Numbered from the stretch's first letter, positions 27,513 to 37,040 are shown. The stretch: 64,000 nucleotides of DNA from Burkholderiales bacterium (GCA_016191525.1 JACPOK010000038.1:164973-228972); one strand, 5' to 3'. Notes: generated from the letters alone by a model not told the origin. Numbers and translations are program-made.

Positions 27513-29173
27513 ACGAGGCGCTGCCACATGGCCTGGAAGGCCACTTCAAGTTCCTTCGTGAAACCGGCTTCGTCGCGCAGGGCTGAGGCGGCCACGCGAT
27601 CGCGCATGCCGGCGCGCAGGGCGGCAAGACGCGGGATGTCCCGCGCCAGCGCCACGGCGAGCGCTGTATATCCTTGTGCATCTGGCGCCACCAATTCAGC
27701 CAGGCCGAGGTGGCGCAACAGCGTGGCGCCCATGCGCGAGACGAAGGCCTCGCCCTCCAATGCCACCATGGGCAGCCCCAGCCACAGCGCGTCGCACGCG
27801 GTGGCACCGCCGTTGTACGGAAACGGGTCCAGCGCGATGTCGATGTCGTGGTGCAGCGCCCAGAACCGTTCGGGATCCAGCTTGCCATGCGGAATCACCC
27901 TCTGCGGCGCGATGCCCCGCGCGTCGAATGCGGCGAGCAGTGACTGCGTGGCCGAACCGGGCGGGATGCCCGCCAGCAGCAGCCGGCTGTCCGGGACAGC
28001 GCGCAGGATATCCGCCCAGGCTGCGATGACGGCAGGGTTGAGCTTCCCAATGTTGTTGGTGGAGCCGAAGGTGACGAAGCGGTTCGCCACCGCGGGGCAC
28101 GGCGCCACGCCCGGCATGCCGTCGCGGGGACGGTAGGTCCACCACAGGCTGCGCTCGAACCGGTGCAGCGCCTCGCTGTAGAAGGCGTCATTGCCAGTCG
28201 GATCGGCGTCCGGATGGGTCAGGCGCCAGTCCATGGCGGAAAGCCCCGTCGTGCCCACGTAGCCCAGCCACGTGACCTGCACCGGTGCCGGCTTGCGCGC
28301 GAACACCAGCAGCCGGTTGCCCGCGGTGTGGCCCGCGAGATCGACCAGGATGTCGATGCCGTCGGCCCTGATCCGGGCGGCGAGCGCCTCATCGTCCAGT
28401 TGGGTGCAGGGGACCCAGTGCTCGCAACGCTCCTTCAGCCGCTGGGTGAAGGCGTCCGCCTGGAGATGGTCGAAGTAGCAGGTGATCTCGAACCCGGTGC
28501 GATCGTGGTGCTCCAGCACGGGCTCCAGGTAATAGGCCACCGGGTGCTCCCGCAGGTCGGGCGAGAGGTAACCGATTCTCAGTCGCCGACCCGGCCCGGC
28601 CGCCCCCGCGGCCGGGCCCACAGCCTGACGCAATGGCGCTTCGAACCGGTCGGCGAAATCGCGGTGCCTCTTGAACACCTCGCCCTGGCTTCGGCCCTGC
28701 GAGTAGTGCAGTGTGTACAGGAGGTTGCTGTGTGCGGCCACCGAGCGGGGCTGCATCACGCACAACTTTTCAAACCAGCCTATCGCCTCTTCGATGCGCC
28801 CCAGCTCCTTGAGCGCGTTGCCCAGGTTCAGGTAGGCCGGCGCGTGCGCGGGATCCAGTGCAATGCCGCGTTCGCAGGCGACCACCGCCTCGTCCAGGCG
28901 TTTGAGCACGGTGCAGACATGGCCCAGGTTGGCGTGGTACATCGCCACGTCAGGCCGCACCGCGATGGCCTGCGCGATGAGCGTGGCCGCCACGTCGTTG
29001 CGGCCCACCTGGTGGGCCACCAAGCCCAGAAGATGCAGTGCATCAGGGTCGCGCGGGTTGGCCGAGAGCAGTTGGCGATAGGCAGCCTCGGCCTGAGGCA
29101 GGCGGCCGGCCTGCTGGTCCGTGATGCCCTGCTGGAGCAGCTGTTCGGCCTGCGGCGCTCGGTTGGACGTCAC
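27491..29173 (-). CDS. TPR protein with GT41 (SPINDLY/OGT-like) glycosyltransferase domain
   Basis: The 560-residue protein has tetratricopeptide repeats over about residues 1-180 (QAGRLPQAEAAYRQLLSANP, DPDALHLLGLVAHQ, HAPAYLNLGNALKELGRIEEA). A family-41 glycosyltransferase domain follows: LRIGYLSPDLREHPVAYYLE, DGIDILVDLAGHT, APVQVTWLGYVGTTG, then FGSTNNIGKLNPAVIAAWADIL and DIALDPFPYNGGATACDALWLGLP. The family transfers GlcNAc or other sugars from nucleotide donors to Ser/Thr of proteins. The start is GTG with GAGGAGC just upstream, inside the 9-bp gap after the ABC permease gene, so it is the last gene of that operon. Target proteins are unknown. Confidence 0.88.
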   Translation of the reverse strand: MTSNRAPQAEQLLQQGITDQQAGRLPQAEAAYRQLLSANPRDPDALHLLGLVAHQVGRNDVAATLIAQAIAVRPDVAMYHANLGHVCTVLKRLDEAVVACERGIALDPAHAPAYLNLGNALKELGRIEEAIGWFEKLCVMQPRSVAAHSNLLYTLHYSQGRSQGEVFKRHRDFADRFEAPLRQAVGPAAGAAGPGRRLRIGYLSPDLREHPVAYYLEPVLEHHDRTGFEITCYFDHLQADAFTQRLKERCEHWVPCTQLDDEALAARIRADGIDILVDLAGHTAGNRLLVFARKPAPVQVTWLGYVGTTGLSAMDWRLTHPDADPTGNDAFYSEALHRFERSLWWTYRPRDGMPGVAPCPAVANRFVTFGSTNNIGKLNPAVIAAWADILRAVPDSRLLLAGIPPGSATQSLLAAFDARGIAPQRVIPHGKLDPERFWALHHDIDIALDPFPYNGGATACDALWLGLPMVALEGEAFVSRMGATLLRHLGLAELVAPDAQGYTALAVALARDIPRLAALRAGMRDRVAASALRDEAGFTKELEVAFQAMWQRLVQPAAHS

Positions 29174-29182
29174 GCGCGCTCC

Positions 29183-30067
29183 TCAGCGCTGGCGCGGGTC
29201 CAGCGCATCACGCAGGCCATCGCCCAGCAGGTTGAAGGACAAAACCAGAAGAAAAATGGAAATGCCGGGCCAGATCGCCATCCACGGTGCGTTGTCGATG
29301 AAATTCTTGGCCGTGTTCAGCATGCTGCCCCAACTGGGCGCGGGCGGCTGCTGGCCGAGACCCAGGAAGGACAGGCTGGCCTCGGCGATCACGGCCGCGG
29401 CAATGGCCAGCGTGGCCTGCACGATCAGCGGCGCCGTGATGTTGGGCAGGATGTGCCGCAGCGCGATACGCAGCGGCGAATTGCCGACGGCCCGCGCGGC
29501 CTCGATGTAATCCTCGACCTTGACGTTGAGGACCTGGGCACGGGTCAGGCGCACAAAGATGGGCGCCGCCGAGATGCCGATGGCGATCATGGCATTGGTG
29601 AGGCTGGGGCCCAGGAAGGCCGCCAGCGCAATCGCCAGGATCAGGAACGGGCAAGCCAGGAAGGCGTCGGTGATGCGCGAGATCAGCGCGTCCACGAAGC
29701 CTCCCAAAAAACCCGCGGCCAGACCGATGGGCACGCCGATCAGGAGCGAAATCGACACCGACACCACCCCGGCCAGCAGGGATGCGCGCGTGCCCCAGAT
29801 CACCCGCGACAGCACGTCGCGGCCGATTTCGTCCGTGCCGAACCAGTGCTGCGCGCTCGGCGCCTTTCGGATGGCGCTCCAGCTGGTGGCGATCGGGTCC
29901 TGCGGCGACACCCAGGGCGCGAACAGGGCCAAGGCGATGAAAACCAGCACCACCGCCAGCCCGAGCAGCGCGCCGCGCCGCCGGCGCAGGCGCCGCCACG
30001 CGCGCATCCAGGGGCCGGACTGCGCGGGGCGCCGGGCGCCGGCGGCAACGGGGAGCACGGCAGCCAT
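29183..30067 (-). CDS. ABC transporter permease, DppC/OppC type
   Basis: The 294-residue membrane protein has about six hydrophobic segments. The OppC-type N-terminal region (LGLAVVLVFIALALFAPWVSP) is followed by FGTDEIGRDVLSRVIWGTR and the permease EAA loop region (EDYIEAARAVGNSPLRIALRHILPNI). It is the second channel half of a peptide-type importer with the DppB-like protein encoded upstream. The start codon overlaps the dppB-like stop by 1 bp. The whole transporter is present in the order DppD-DppF-binding protein-DppB-DppC. Confidence 0.94.
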   Translation of the reverse strand: MAAVLPVAAGARRPAQSGPWMRAWRRLRRRRGALLGLAVVLVFIALALFAPWVSPQDPIATSWSAIRKAPSAQHWFGTDEIGRDVLSRVIWGTRASLLAGVVSVSISLLIGVPIGLAAGFLGGFVDALISRITDAFLACPFLILAIALAAFLGPSLTNAMIAIGISAAPIFVRLTRAQVLNVKVEDYIEAARAVGNSPLRIALRHILPNITAPLIVQATLAIAAAVIAEASLSFLGLGQQPPAPSWGSMLNTAKNFIDNAPWMAIWPGISIFLLVLSFNLLGDGLRDALDPRQR

Positions 30068-31008
30068 CAGTGCCGCAGCCGCGGGTTCACCGCGAAATAC
30101 GCCAGGTCGGCCAGCAGGTTCAGCGTCATGTAGGCCGTTGCCGTGACCAGCACCACACCCTGCACAACAAGGTAGTCGCGATTGAAGACCGAGTCGATGA
30201 TCAGCTTGCCGAAACCGGGGATGGTGAACACCTGCTCGGTGAGCACCGCGCCCGACAGCAGCGTGCCCAGCTCCAGCGCGCCCAGCGTGATGATGGGTGT
30301 GAGCGCGTTGCGCAGCGCATGCTTGAGCACCACGGTTTTTTCGTCCAGGCCCTTGGCCCGCGCAGTGCGCACATAGTCAGCCGACAGCACTTGCAGCATG
30401 GCGCTGCGGGTGTGGCGCATCAACACGGCGGCGATGGCGTTGCCCAGCACGAACGCCGGCATGATCATCGCGCGCAGGTTGGTGCCCAGGTCCTCGAAGG
30501 GGCTGACATAGCCCGAGGCCGGCAGCCAGCCCAGTTGCACCGAGAACAGCAGGATCATCAGGATGCCCAGCCAGAAGTTGGGCGTGGACAGCCCCCACAA
30601 CGCGAACAGGTTGGCTGCGTAGTCCCACGCCGTGCCGCGCCCTACCGCGGAGACAATGCCTGCCGGGATGCCGATGACCAGCGCGATGGCCATCGCCAAT
30701 GCCGCCAGCTCCAGCGTCACCGGCAGTTTCTGCACTACAAGTTCAAGCACCGGCTGCTGCGTGCGGAGCGATTCACCCAGGTCACCCTTCAGTACGCCGG
30801 CCACCCAATAGCCATAGCGCACGGGCAGCGGCTCATCCAGGTGCAGCTTGGCCCGCAGATAGGCCACCACGGTCGGGTCCTGGTCCTCGCCCGCGAGGAT
30901 CTGGGCCGGATCGCCGGGCAGCAGTTGCTGCAGCCCGAAGATCAGCATCGAGACGAACACCAAAGTGGGCACCAGTGTCGCGACCCGCTTGGCCAGGTAT
31001 TCCCACAT
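30067..31008 (-). CDS. ABC transporter permease, DppB/OppB type
   Basis: The 313-residue membrane protein has six predicted helices. The N-terminus YLAKRVATLVPTLVFVSMLIFGLQQLLPGDPA is characteristic in pieces: LVPTLVFVSMLIF then LLPGDPAQILAG. The EAA loop is VLSADYVRTARAKGLDEKTVVLKHALRNAL (segments DYVRTARAKGL and LKHALRNAL). It forms the channel with the DppC-like protein. It starts 19 bp after the binding-protein stop. Confidence 0.94.
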   Translation of the reverse strand: MWEYLAKRVATLVPTLVFVSMLIFGLQQLLPGDPAQILAGEDQDPTVVAYLRAKLHLDEPLPVRYGYWVAGVLKGDLGESLRTQQPVLELVVQKLPVTLELAALAMAIALVIGIPAGIVSAVGRGTAWDYAANLFALWGLSTPNFWLGILMILLFSVQLGWLPASGYVSPFEDLGTNLRAMIMPAFVLGNAIAAVLMRHTRSAMLQVLSADYVRTARAKGLDEKTVVLKHALRNALTPIITLGALELGTLLSGAVLTEQVFTIPGFGKLIIDSVFNRDYLVVQGVVLVTATAYMTLNLLADLAYFAVNPRLRH

Positions 31009-31027
31009 AGCGTTCAGCCGGCGCGGA

Positions 31028-32542
31028 TCATGGCGCCATCTTCAGGCCGGTCAGGCGCAGCAGGCCATCGGGCACGTTGCGCACGCCGGTAAGCTTCGGG
31101 TTGTAGGCCCACAGCCAGTTGCGGTGGTACAGGTAAATGATCGGCCGTTCCTTGAGCACCTGGGCAGCGATCTGCTCGAACACCTTCTTGCGCTGGGCCG
31201 GGTCGCGCAGCGTGCGCGACTGGTTCAGCAGCGCATCGGTTTCAGCGGTGCAATAGCCCGCGTAATTCAGCGGCTGCTTGCAAGCATCAAAGCTGAAGAG
31301 ATTGCCGTCGGGGTCCGGCCGGCCGCTCCAGGCCAGGGCGTAGGCTTCAAAGTCGCCCTTGTCGGCCATGTTCAGCGAAGTCGCGAATTCGGTGGACTGG
31401 ATCTTCACGTCGAAACCGGCATCGCGCGCCATGGCCTGCACCACCAGTGCCAGGCGCTGGGCATCGGAAGTGGTCGGCGTCACCAGGGTGAAACTCGGAT
31501 TCGTGACGCCGGCTTCCTTCAGCAGCGCGCGGGCGCGGGCCACGTCGCGTTTGGGCACCGGCACGTTCTTCGCGTAGTACTGGTTGTTCGGGGCCACCCA
31601 CTGGTTGCCGACGGTGGCTTCGTTGTCCATCACCACCTGGGCCAGGCCCTGCCGATCCAGCGACAGCTCGAAGGCCTCCCGCACGCGGGCATCGCGGCCC
31701 AGCGGATTCTGCTTGGCCTTGTCGCTCTTGCCCACGTTGATGGTGATGCCCTGGTAGCCGATCTCGGTGATGCGCGAGAACTTCAGCTTCTTCTCGGCCT
31801 GGATCTTTTCCATGTCGCTGGGCGCGACCCGCTCGATGAAGTCAAGCTGGCCGGAACGCAGGTTGGCCAGGCGCACTGTGGCGTCGGGAATCGGTGTGTA
31901 AATGATCTTGTCGAAGCCGATGGCGGCCTTGTTCCAGTAGTTGGCATAGCGCTCGAACACCATGCGGTCCTGCGCCACGCGCTCGACGAACCTGAAGGGG
32001 CCGGAGCACACCGGATTGGCGCCAAATTTTTCGCCGGCAGCCTGCGCCGCCTTGGGCGAAACCATCATGCCGGCACGGTCAGTCAGCTGGGACAGCAGCG
32101 GCGCGAACGGTACCGAGAGATTCAGCCGCACCGTGGATGGGTCCACCACGTCAACGCTGGCCACCGGCGCCAGTTCGCCGCGGCGGTTGGAGCCGGCCAT
32201 GGTCTTGTGGCGCTCGATATTGAACTTGACCGCGGCCGCGTCGAACTTCTCGCCGTCATGGAACGTGACACCCTGGCGAAGCTTCATCGTCAGCGACTTG
32301 CTGTCGGCCGACCACTCCCATGAGGTGGCCAGTTGCGGCACCACGTTGAGCTTCTCGTCGATGTCCAGCAGCTTGTCGCACAGCGCCGAAAACACCACCC
32401 GGCCGACGAAGGTGCGGGCTAGCGTCGGGTCCAGCGCGTCGGGATCTTCTGCCAGGCCCACTCGCAGCGTCTGGGCTTGCGCCGCGATCGAGGCACATGC
32501 CAGCAGCAAGGCCGGCCAGATAAATCGTTGTTTGAACTGCAT
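31028..32542 (-). CDS. ABC transporter substrate-binding protein, peptide/SBP_bac_5 family
   Basis: The protein has 504 residues from the ATG at 32542, which has CCCTGGAG 10 nt upstream; the open frame beyond is a shadow of the ATPase gene. A signal peptide (residues 1-23, ending AAQAQT) leads into the family-5 fold: LRVGLAEDPDALDPTLAR, VPQLATSWEWSADSKSLTMKL, LRQGVTFHDGEKFDAAAVKF and GVTINVG-like pieces. It delivers substrate in the periplasm to the DppBC channel. The family handles di- and oligopeptides, nickel, opines and amides, so the ligand is open. It starts 2 bp after the ATPase stop. Confidence 0.93.
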   Translation of the reverse strand: MQFKQRFIWPALLLACASIAAQAQTLRVGLAEDPDALDPTLARTFVGRVVFSALCDKLLDIDEKLNVVPQLATSWEWSADSKSLTMKLRQGVTFHDGEKFDAAAVKFNIERHKTMAGSNRRGELAPVASVDVVDPSTVRLNLSVPFAPLLSQLTDRAGMMVSPKAAQAAGEKFGANPVCSGPFRFVERVAQDRMVFERYANYWNKAAIGFDKIIYTPIPDATVRLANLRSGQLDFIERVAPSDMEKIQAEKKLKFSRITEIGYQGITINVGKSDKAKQNPLGRDARVREAFELSLDRQGLAQVVMDNEATVGNQWVAPNNQYYAKNVPVPKRDVARARALLKEAGVTNPSFTLVTPTTSDAQRLALVVQAMARDAGFDVKIQSTEFATSLNMADKGDFEAYALAWSGRPDPDGNLFSFDACKQPLNYAGYCTAETDALLNQSRTLRDPAQRKKVFEQIAAQVLKERPIIYLYHRNWLWAYNPKLTGVRNVPDGLLRLTGLKMAP

Positions 32543-32544
32543 GG

Positions 32545-33642
32545 CTAGGCACTCCAGGGTGAAGACGAAGAGGATAAGGGCTTGGGCGGCGCAATGAAAG
32601 CCGATTGCAGCAGTTCCAGCCGCTGTCGGCCGGGTGCGTCGGCCACCGGGGCCGGGCTGGCGGCCGCCGGAATTTCGCGCCAAAAATGGCAGGCCACGGC
32701 GTGGCCGCCCGCGCCTTCCAGCGGCGGTGCGGCCTGCGAACAAAGCGGCCGCGCATGCGGGCAGCGGGTGTGGAAATGACAGCCGGACGGCGGGTTCAGG
32801 GGGCTGGGCACGTCGCCGCCCAGCACCGCCCGCTCACGGGCGGCGCTGGGCTCGGGCCGCGGGATGGCGGACAGCAGCGCCTGGGTGTAGGGGTGGCGCG
32901 GCTGGGCAAACAACTCCCGCTTGCCGGCGATCTCGACCACCCGCCCGAGGTACATCACCGCCACCCGGGTCGCGATGTGCTTGACCACCGCCAGGTCGTG
33001 CGCGATGAACATGTAGGCCAGGCCGAACTCGCGTTGCAGGTCCTGCAGCAGGTTGACCACCTGCGCCTGCACCGAAACATCCAGCGCCGACACCGCTTCG
33101 TCGCAGACGATGAGCCGGGGCTCCACGGCCAGCGCGCGGGCGATGCCGATGCGCTGGCGTTGCCCGCCCGAGAATTCATGGGGAAACCGCTGGGCATGCT
33201 CGGGCGCCAGGCCCACGATGCGCAGAAGCTCGGCCACCCGGGCTGCATGCCGGCCCGTGTGCAGGCCGTGCAGCATGAGCGGCTCGGCCAGCGTCTGGCC
33301 TACGGTCATGCGAGGGTTGAGCGACGAATAGGGGTCCTGGAAAATGATCTGCATGGCGCGCCGCTGGCGCCGCAGCGCCCCGGCGTCCAGGTCCGCGATG
33401 TCGCTCCCCTCAAAGCGGATGCTGCCGGCAGTGGGCTCGATCAACCGCAATGCCAGGCGGCCCAGTGTTGACTTGCCGCAGCCCGACTCGCCCACCACGC
33501 CGAGCGTTTCACCCGCCGCGATGGCGAGGTCAACGCCATCAACGGCACGCACTGCGCCGCTGACGCGGCCCAGGACACCGCGGCGGACCGGGAAGTGCTT
33601 GACCAGGCCGGTCAGTTCCAGCAGGGGCGCCGAAATGCTCAT
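32545..33642 (-). CDS. ABC transporter ATP-binding protein, DppF/OppF type
   Basis: The protein has 365 residues from the ATG at 33642, which overlaps the stop of the DppD-like gene by 4 bp. The Walker A is [15 protein letters not shown], the Q-loop region is [16 protein letters not shown], the signature is [16 protein letters not shown] and the Walker B is [14 protein letters not shown]. The C-terminal oligopeptide domain with [20 protein letters not shown] cysteines ([11 protein letters not shown]) is present. It pairs with the DppD-like ATPase to drive import. Confidence 0.95.
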   Translation of the reverse strand: MSISAPLLELTGLVKHFPVRRGVLGRVSGAVRAVDGVDLAIAAGETLGVVGESGCGKSTLGRLALRLIEPTAGSIRFEGSDIADLDAGALRRQRRAMQIIFQDPYSSLNPRMTVGQTLAEPLMLHGLHTGRHAARVAELLRIVGLAPEHAQRFPHEFSGGQRQRIGIARALAVEPRLIVCDEAVSALDVSVQAQVVNLLQDLQREFGLAYMFIAHDLAVVKHIATRVAVMYLGRVVEIAGKRELFAQPRHPYTQALLSAIPRPEPSAARERAVLGGDVPSPLNPPSGCHFHTRCPHARPLCSQAAPPLEGAGGHAVACHFWREIPAAASPAPVADAPGRQRLELLQSAFIAPPKPLSSSSSPWSA

Positions 33643-34649
33643 GCGGGCTGTGCGTGCGCCTGCGGGGGCAGCAGCACCAGCGGGTCCAGTGGCGCGCGGA
33701 TGCAGGCCGACTGGTGCGAAACGCCGACGCCCCGCAGCGGCGGATCCACCGCACGGCATTGGGCGATGGCAAAGGGGCAACGGTCCGCGAAGCTGCAGCC
33801 CGGCGGCCGCTGCAAAGGGTTGGGAACCTGCCCCTCGATGGACGCCAGCCGGCCGCGCTCCACATCCAACCGGGGGACTGAGCCCAGCAGGCCAATGGTG
33901 TAGGGGTGCTGCGGCTGCGCGAACAGAATTTGCACGGGCGCCCGTTCGACCACGCGGCCTGCGTACATCACCACCACTTCATCGGCCACCTCGGCCACCA
34001 CACCGTGATCATGCGTGATCAGGATGACCGCGGTGCCGGTTTCCTTTTGCAGCACCCGCATCAACTCGAGAATTTGCGCCTGGATGGTGACGTCCAGCGC
34101 CGTGGTGGGCTCATCGGCGATCAGCAGGCGCGGTTCGCACGCCAGCGCCATGGCAATCATCGCGCGCTGGCGCATGCCGCCGGAGAGCTTGTGCGGGTAC
34201 TCATCGAAACGCTGCTCCGGCGCCGGGATGCGCACCTTGCGCAAAACCTCGATGGCCCGCTCACGCGCCTGCGCGCGGCTGATCGGGCGATGCCGCAGCA
34301 AGCCTTCCACGATCTGGTCGCCGATGGTGAAGGCCGGGTTCAGGGAGGACATCGGCTCCTGGAAGATCATCGCCATCCCGTTGCCACGCAGGTCCTGCAT
34401 CTGGCGGGCGGGCGCGCCCACCAGTTCGCGCCCCTCAAAGCGGATGGAGCCGCCACGGATGCGCCCCGGCGGCTGCGGCACCAGGCCCATGATGGACAGC
34501 GCCGTCACGCTCTTGCCGCAGCCCGACTCGCCGACGATGGCCAGCGTGCGGCCTGGCTCCACGGAGAAGCTGACGCCATCCACTGCGGGAAACTCGCCAT
34601 CGTCGGTGCTGAAATGCGTCTGCAGGCCGCTGACTTCCAGCAGGGCCAT
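33639..34649 (-). CDS. ABC transporter ATP-binding protein, DppD/OppD type
   Basis: The 336-residue ATPase has Walker [17 protein letters not shown]-loop region [16 protein letters not shown], signature [16 protein letters not shown] and Walker [15 protein letters not shown]. The C-terminal peptide-transporter domain has [14 protein letters not shown]. It is the partner of the DppF-like ATPase. Its start overlaps the stop of the DUF1028 gene by 1 bp (TGATG), so DUF1028 is translationally coupled to the transporter. Confidence 0.95.
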   Translation of the reverse strand: MALLEVSGLQTHFSTDDGEFPAVDGVSFSVEPGRTLAIVGESGCGKSVTALSIMGLVPQPPGRIRGGSIRFEGRELVGAPARQMQDLRGNGMAMIFQEPMSSLNPAFTIGDQIVEGLLRHRPISRAQARERAIEVLRKVRIPAPEQRFDEYPHKLSGGMRQRAMIAMALACEPRLLIADEPTTALDVTIQAQILELMRVLQKETGTAVILITHDHGVVAEVADEVVVMYAGRVVERAPVQILFAQPQHPYTIGLLGSVPRLDVERGRLASIEGQVPNPLQRPPGCSFADRCPFAIAQCRAVDPPLRGVGVSHQSACIRAPLDPLVLLPPQAHAQPA

Positions 34650-35365
34650 CAGGAACGGCCCTCGCGCGCGGCCTGGAACTGCTGGATGCGCGCCTCGATC
34701 TGCGCGCGATCGGTCAGCCCGACGGGGTCATGGCGGCCCGGCAGGCAGGCCATGAAGGGCTGGTAGCGCTCCAGGCTCTTGCGGTACAGGCGGCCCAGTT
34801 CGGCCAGAGGTTCTTCGTGGTCGTCCACGCGGATGTCCAGCTGGGGGTAGTCTTCATCGCCATGGACGCGCAAGGCCGCGCCCTGCTTTCCGCGCTTGTC
34901 ACCGCCGGCGGCCTCGCCGGCCTGCATTGCGGCCAGCAGCCGTTCGGCCAGCGGCAATCCTTTGGTGTTAATGAACGCGGATGCAGTTGCTTCAATCACG
35001 AGCGGACCCGCAAGCATGTTCCCTGCCACGCTGAAATCATCGGCTTGCTGGTGGCCGCACCAGTCGATGCAGGCAGGCCCCGTCCAGGCGGCTGGCAGGC
35101 CCGAGGCGGGCAGCACGTGCAATTGCCGATGGGCCCGGCCGTCATCGGCATTGACCAGCGAATTGACCGTGTCCGCCGCCGCACAGCCCGAGGCCAGCAA
35201 CGCCATGCCTTGCGGGCCGTAAAGCGGGTTCATCAATGCCTGGGTGGACAGCGCGCCCACGCCGCGGCGGGAATGGACGCAAAGCGCACCGACGGCAAAA
35301 AAGCGGCTGGCGATGGCGACGCCGAAATTGCCATGTTCATCGCGCGCCAGGATGGACCAGGTCAT
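34649..35365 (-). CDS. DUF1028 family protein (putative Ntn-hydrolase superfamily)
   Basis: The protein has 238 residues from the ATG at 35365; the frame runs seven codons further to a TTG that is unlikely to be used. The N-terminus [20 protein letters not shown] and the segments [17 protein letters not shown] and [10 protein letters not shown] are hallmarks of DUF1028, annotated as an Ntn-hydrolase-like fold of unknown activity. If the initiator Met is removed, Thr2 becomes a free N-terminal Thr, as needed for that chemistry. The gene heads an operon with a full dipeptide-type ABC transporter, so an amidohydrolase or peptidase acting on the imported compound is a fair inference, not shown. 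Confidence 0.85.
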   Translation of the reverse strand: MTWSILARDEHGNFGVAIASRFFAVGALCVHSRRGVGALSTQALMNPLYGPQGMALLASGCAAADTVNSLVNADDGRAHRQLHVLPASGLPAAWTGPACIDWCGHQQADDFSVAGNMLAGPLVIEATASAFINTKGLPLAERLLAAMQAGEAAGGDKRGKQGAALRVHGDEDYPQLDIRVDDHEEPLAELGRLYRKSLERYQPFMACLPGRHDPVGLTDRAQIEARIQQFQAAREGRS

Positions 35366-35381
35366 GGTGGGCGATTCTGGG

Positions 35382-35414
35382 CCCAAAACGCAAACGGCAC
35401 CCGAAGGTGCCGTG
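35382..35414 (-). terminator. Intrinsic terminator after tRNA-Val
   Basis: On the minus strand, an 8-bp stem ACGGCACC/GGTGCCGT closes a TTCG tetraloop (35413-35394) and is followed by TTTGCGTTTT. It begins 14 bp beyond the encoded CCA of the tRNA, so it probably ends the dnaQ-tRNA transcript before the DUF1028 operon. Confidence 0.7.
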
Positions 35415-35427
35415 AATCTGATTGCGT

Positions 35428-35502
35428 TGGTGGGCGATACATGGATCGAACATGTGACCCCTGCCGTGTGAAGGCAGTGCTCTACCGCTGAGCTAATCGC
35501 CC
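35428..35502 (-). tRNA. tRNA-Val (anticodon CAC)
   Basis: The minus-strand sequence starts GGGCGATTAGCTCAGCGG. It folds with a 7-bp acceptor stem (GGGCGAT/ATCGCCC), a normal D arm (GCTC/GAGC), anticodon stem CTGCC/GGCAG with loop TTCACAC (anticodon CAC, reading GUG), and a T arm containing TTCGATC. The CCA end is encoded. It lies 25 bp after dnaQ on the same strand and is followed by a terminator. Confidence 0.96.
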
Positions 35503-35527
35503 CTTCTGTTTCCAGACGAGCCTTAAA

Positions 35528-36238
35528 TTATGCCACAGGCTGGGCCAGCCTCCACAGCGTCTTGCCGCCGCTGGCTTTGTCCAGCTGCTTGAGCACTTCT
35601 TCATGCGCGGCGGCCTCCTGGTCGCTGGCCAGGAGCACGGGTAGCGTGAACTGGCGCAGGTCCACCTGCGTCACGATGCCCGCCACCGCGTCGGACGCGC
35701 CCACGTCGATCAGCAGCGCATCCTGGCCGCGCGTGAGGTTGATGTACACATCGGCCAGCAGTTCGGCGTCCAGCAACGCGCCGTGGAGCGTGCGGCTGGA
35801 GTTGTCCACGCCGAGCCGGTCGCACAGCGCGTCCAGGCTGTTGCGCTTGCCCGGGTACATCTCCTTGGCCATGGCCAGCGTGTCGGTGACGCTGCCCACG
35901 AAGCTGCGGAAACCCGGCTTGCCGAGAAGCTCCAGTTCCTTGTTCAGGAAGGCGACGTCGAACGCCGCGTTGTGGATGATGATCTCCGCGCCGCGCAGGT
36001 ACTCCATCAGTTCATCGGCCACGGCGGCGAACTTCGGCTTGTCGCGCAGGAATTCATTGCTGATGCCGTGCACCTTGAGCGCGTCTTCGTGGCTGTCGCG
36101 CCCGGGGTTCAGGTAGAAGTGGCGGTTGTTGCTGGTGAGCTTGCGGGCCACCAGTTCCACACAGCCTATTTCGATGATGCGGTCGCCGCCTTCGGCGGAA
36201 AGCCCGGTGGTTTCGGTGTCGAGGACGATCTGGCGCAT
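35528..36238 (-). CDS. dnaQ: DNA polymerase III epsilon subunit (3'-5' proofreading exonuclease)
   Basis: The 236-residue protein starts at 36238. Exonuclease motifs: ExoI LDTETTGLSAEGGDRIIEIG (Asp and Glu metal ligands in DTETTG), ExoII HNAAFDVAFLNKEL, and ExoIII-epsilon HGALLDAELLADVY. The C-terminal part would bind the alpha subunit. The frame is open far upstream, but that extension is antisense to the SDR gene. It is divergent from the SDR gene with a 42-bp gap. The tRNA-Val gene follows it. Confidence 0.95.
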   Translation of the reverse strand: MRQIVLDTETTGLSAEGGDRIIEIGCVELVARKLTSNNRHFYLNPGRDSHEDALKVHGISNEFLRDKPKFAAVADELMEYLRGAEIIIHNAAFDVAFLNKELELLGKPGFRSFVGSVTDTLAMAKEMYPGKRNSLDALCDRLGVDNSSRTLHGALLDAELLADVYINLTRGQDALLIDVGASDAVAGIVTQVDLRQFTLPVLLASDQEAAAHEEVLKQLDKASGGKTLWRLAQPVA

Positions 36239-36280
36239 GGCGGGATTATGCTTGAGCGATATCAAAACAAGGAGCAGGAA

Positions 36281-37036
36281 ATGTTTCAGCTTGGCGGCAA
36301 GGTGGCCCTGGTCACGGGCGGCAACGGCGGTATCGGTCTGGGCATGGCGCGGGGGCTGGCGCAGGCCGGCGCCATGGTCGTCCTCGCGGGGCGCGACGCG
36401 GCCAAGTCGGCCGACGCCGTGAAGGCGCTGGCGGCCGAGGGCCACAAGGCCGACGCGGTGGAAGCGGACGTGACTGACGAGGCCTCGGTGCAACAGCTTG
36501 TCGCCGAAGTGCTGCGCCGCCACGGCGCACTGCACATCCTGGTGAACAACGCCGGCACCAACATTCGCAAGGCGCCCGACGCCATGAGCCTGGAGGAATG
36601 GACCACGGTGATGGACACCAACCTCACCAGCGCGTTCCTGTGCTCGCGCGCCGGCCATGGGCCCATGAAGCAGGCCGGCGGAGGCAAGATCATCAACATC
36701 GGTTCCATGCTGTCGATTTTCGGCGCGCCCTATGCGCCGGCTTACGGTGCCAGCAAGGGTGGCGTGGTGCAACTGACCCGCTCGCTGGCAACGGCCTGGG
36801 CGGCGGACAACATCCAGGCCAATGCGGTGCTGCCAGGCTGGATCGACACGGAGCTCACCCGCAAGGCGCGCGACCAGGTGAAGGGGCTGAATGAACGCGT
36901 CCTGGCGCGCACGCCGGCGGGCCGCTGGGGCGTGCCGGCCGACCTGGCCGGCATCGCGGTGTTCCTGGCCAGCAGCGCCTCGGACTTCGTGACCGGCACC
37001 GCCATTCCGGTGGACGGCGGCTACTCGATCTCCTGA
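36281..37036 (+). CDS. SDR-family NAD(P)-dependent oxidoreductase
   Basis: The 251-residue classical short-chain dehydrogenase has the cofactor loop VTGGNGGIGLGMARGLAQAG, NNAGTN, catalytic Ser in NIGSMLSIFGAPYAP, and the YxxxK motif YGASKGG. The C-terminal GTAIPVDGGYSI is typical. Closest in style are 2-deoxy-gluconate/gluconate 5-dehydrogenase (KduD/IdnO-like) enzymes, but SDR substrates cannot be told from sequence alone. The ATG at 36281 has AAGGAGCAGGAA upstream. The gene is single, divergent from dnaQ and convergent with fdx. Confidence 0.88.
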   Translation: MFQLGGKVALVTGGNGGIGLGMARGLAQAGAMVVLAGRDAAKSADAVKALAAEGHKADAVEADVTDEASVQQLVAEVLRRHGALHILVNNAGTNIRKAPDAMSLEEWTTVMDTNLTSAFLCSRAGHGPMKQAGGGKIINIGSMLSIFGAPYAPAYGASKGGVVQLTRSLATAWAADNIQANAVLPGWIDTELTRKARDQVKGLNERVLARTPAGRWGVPADLAGIAVFLASSASDFVTGTAIPVDGGYSIS

Positions 37037-37040
37037 CCCG

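Noticed and set aside
28163..30133. A 656-codon open frame on the plus strand across the GT41 and permease genes
   Set aside because: It crosses the boundary of two well-supported opposite-strand genes and shows no recognisable motif.
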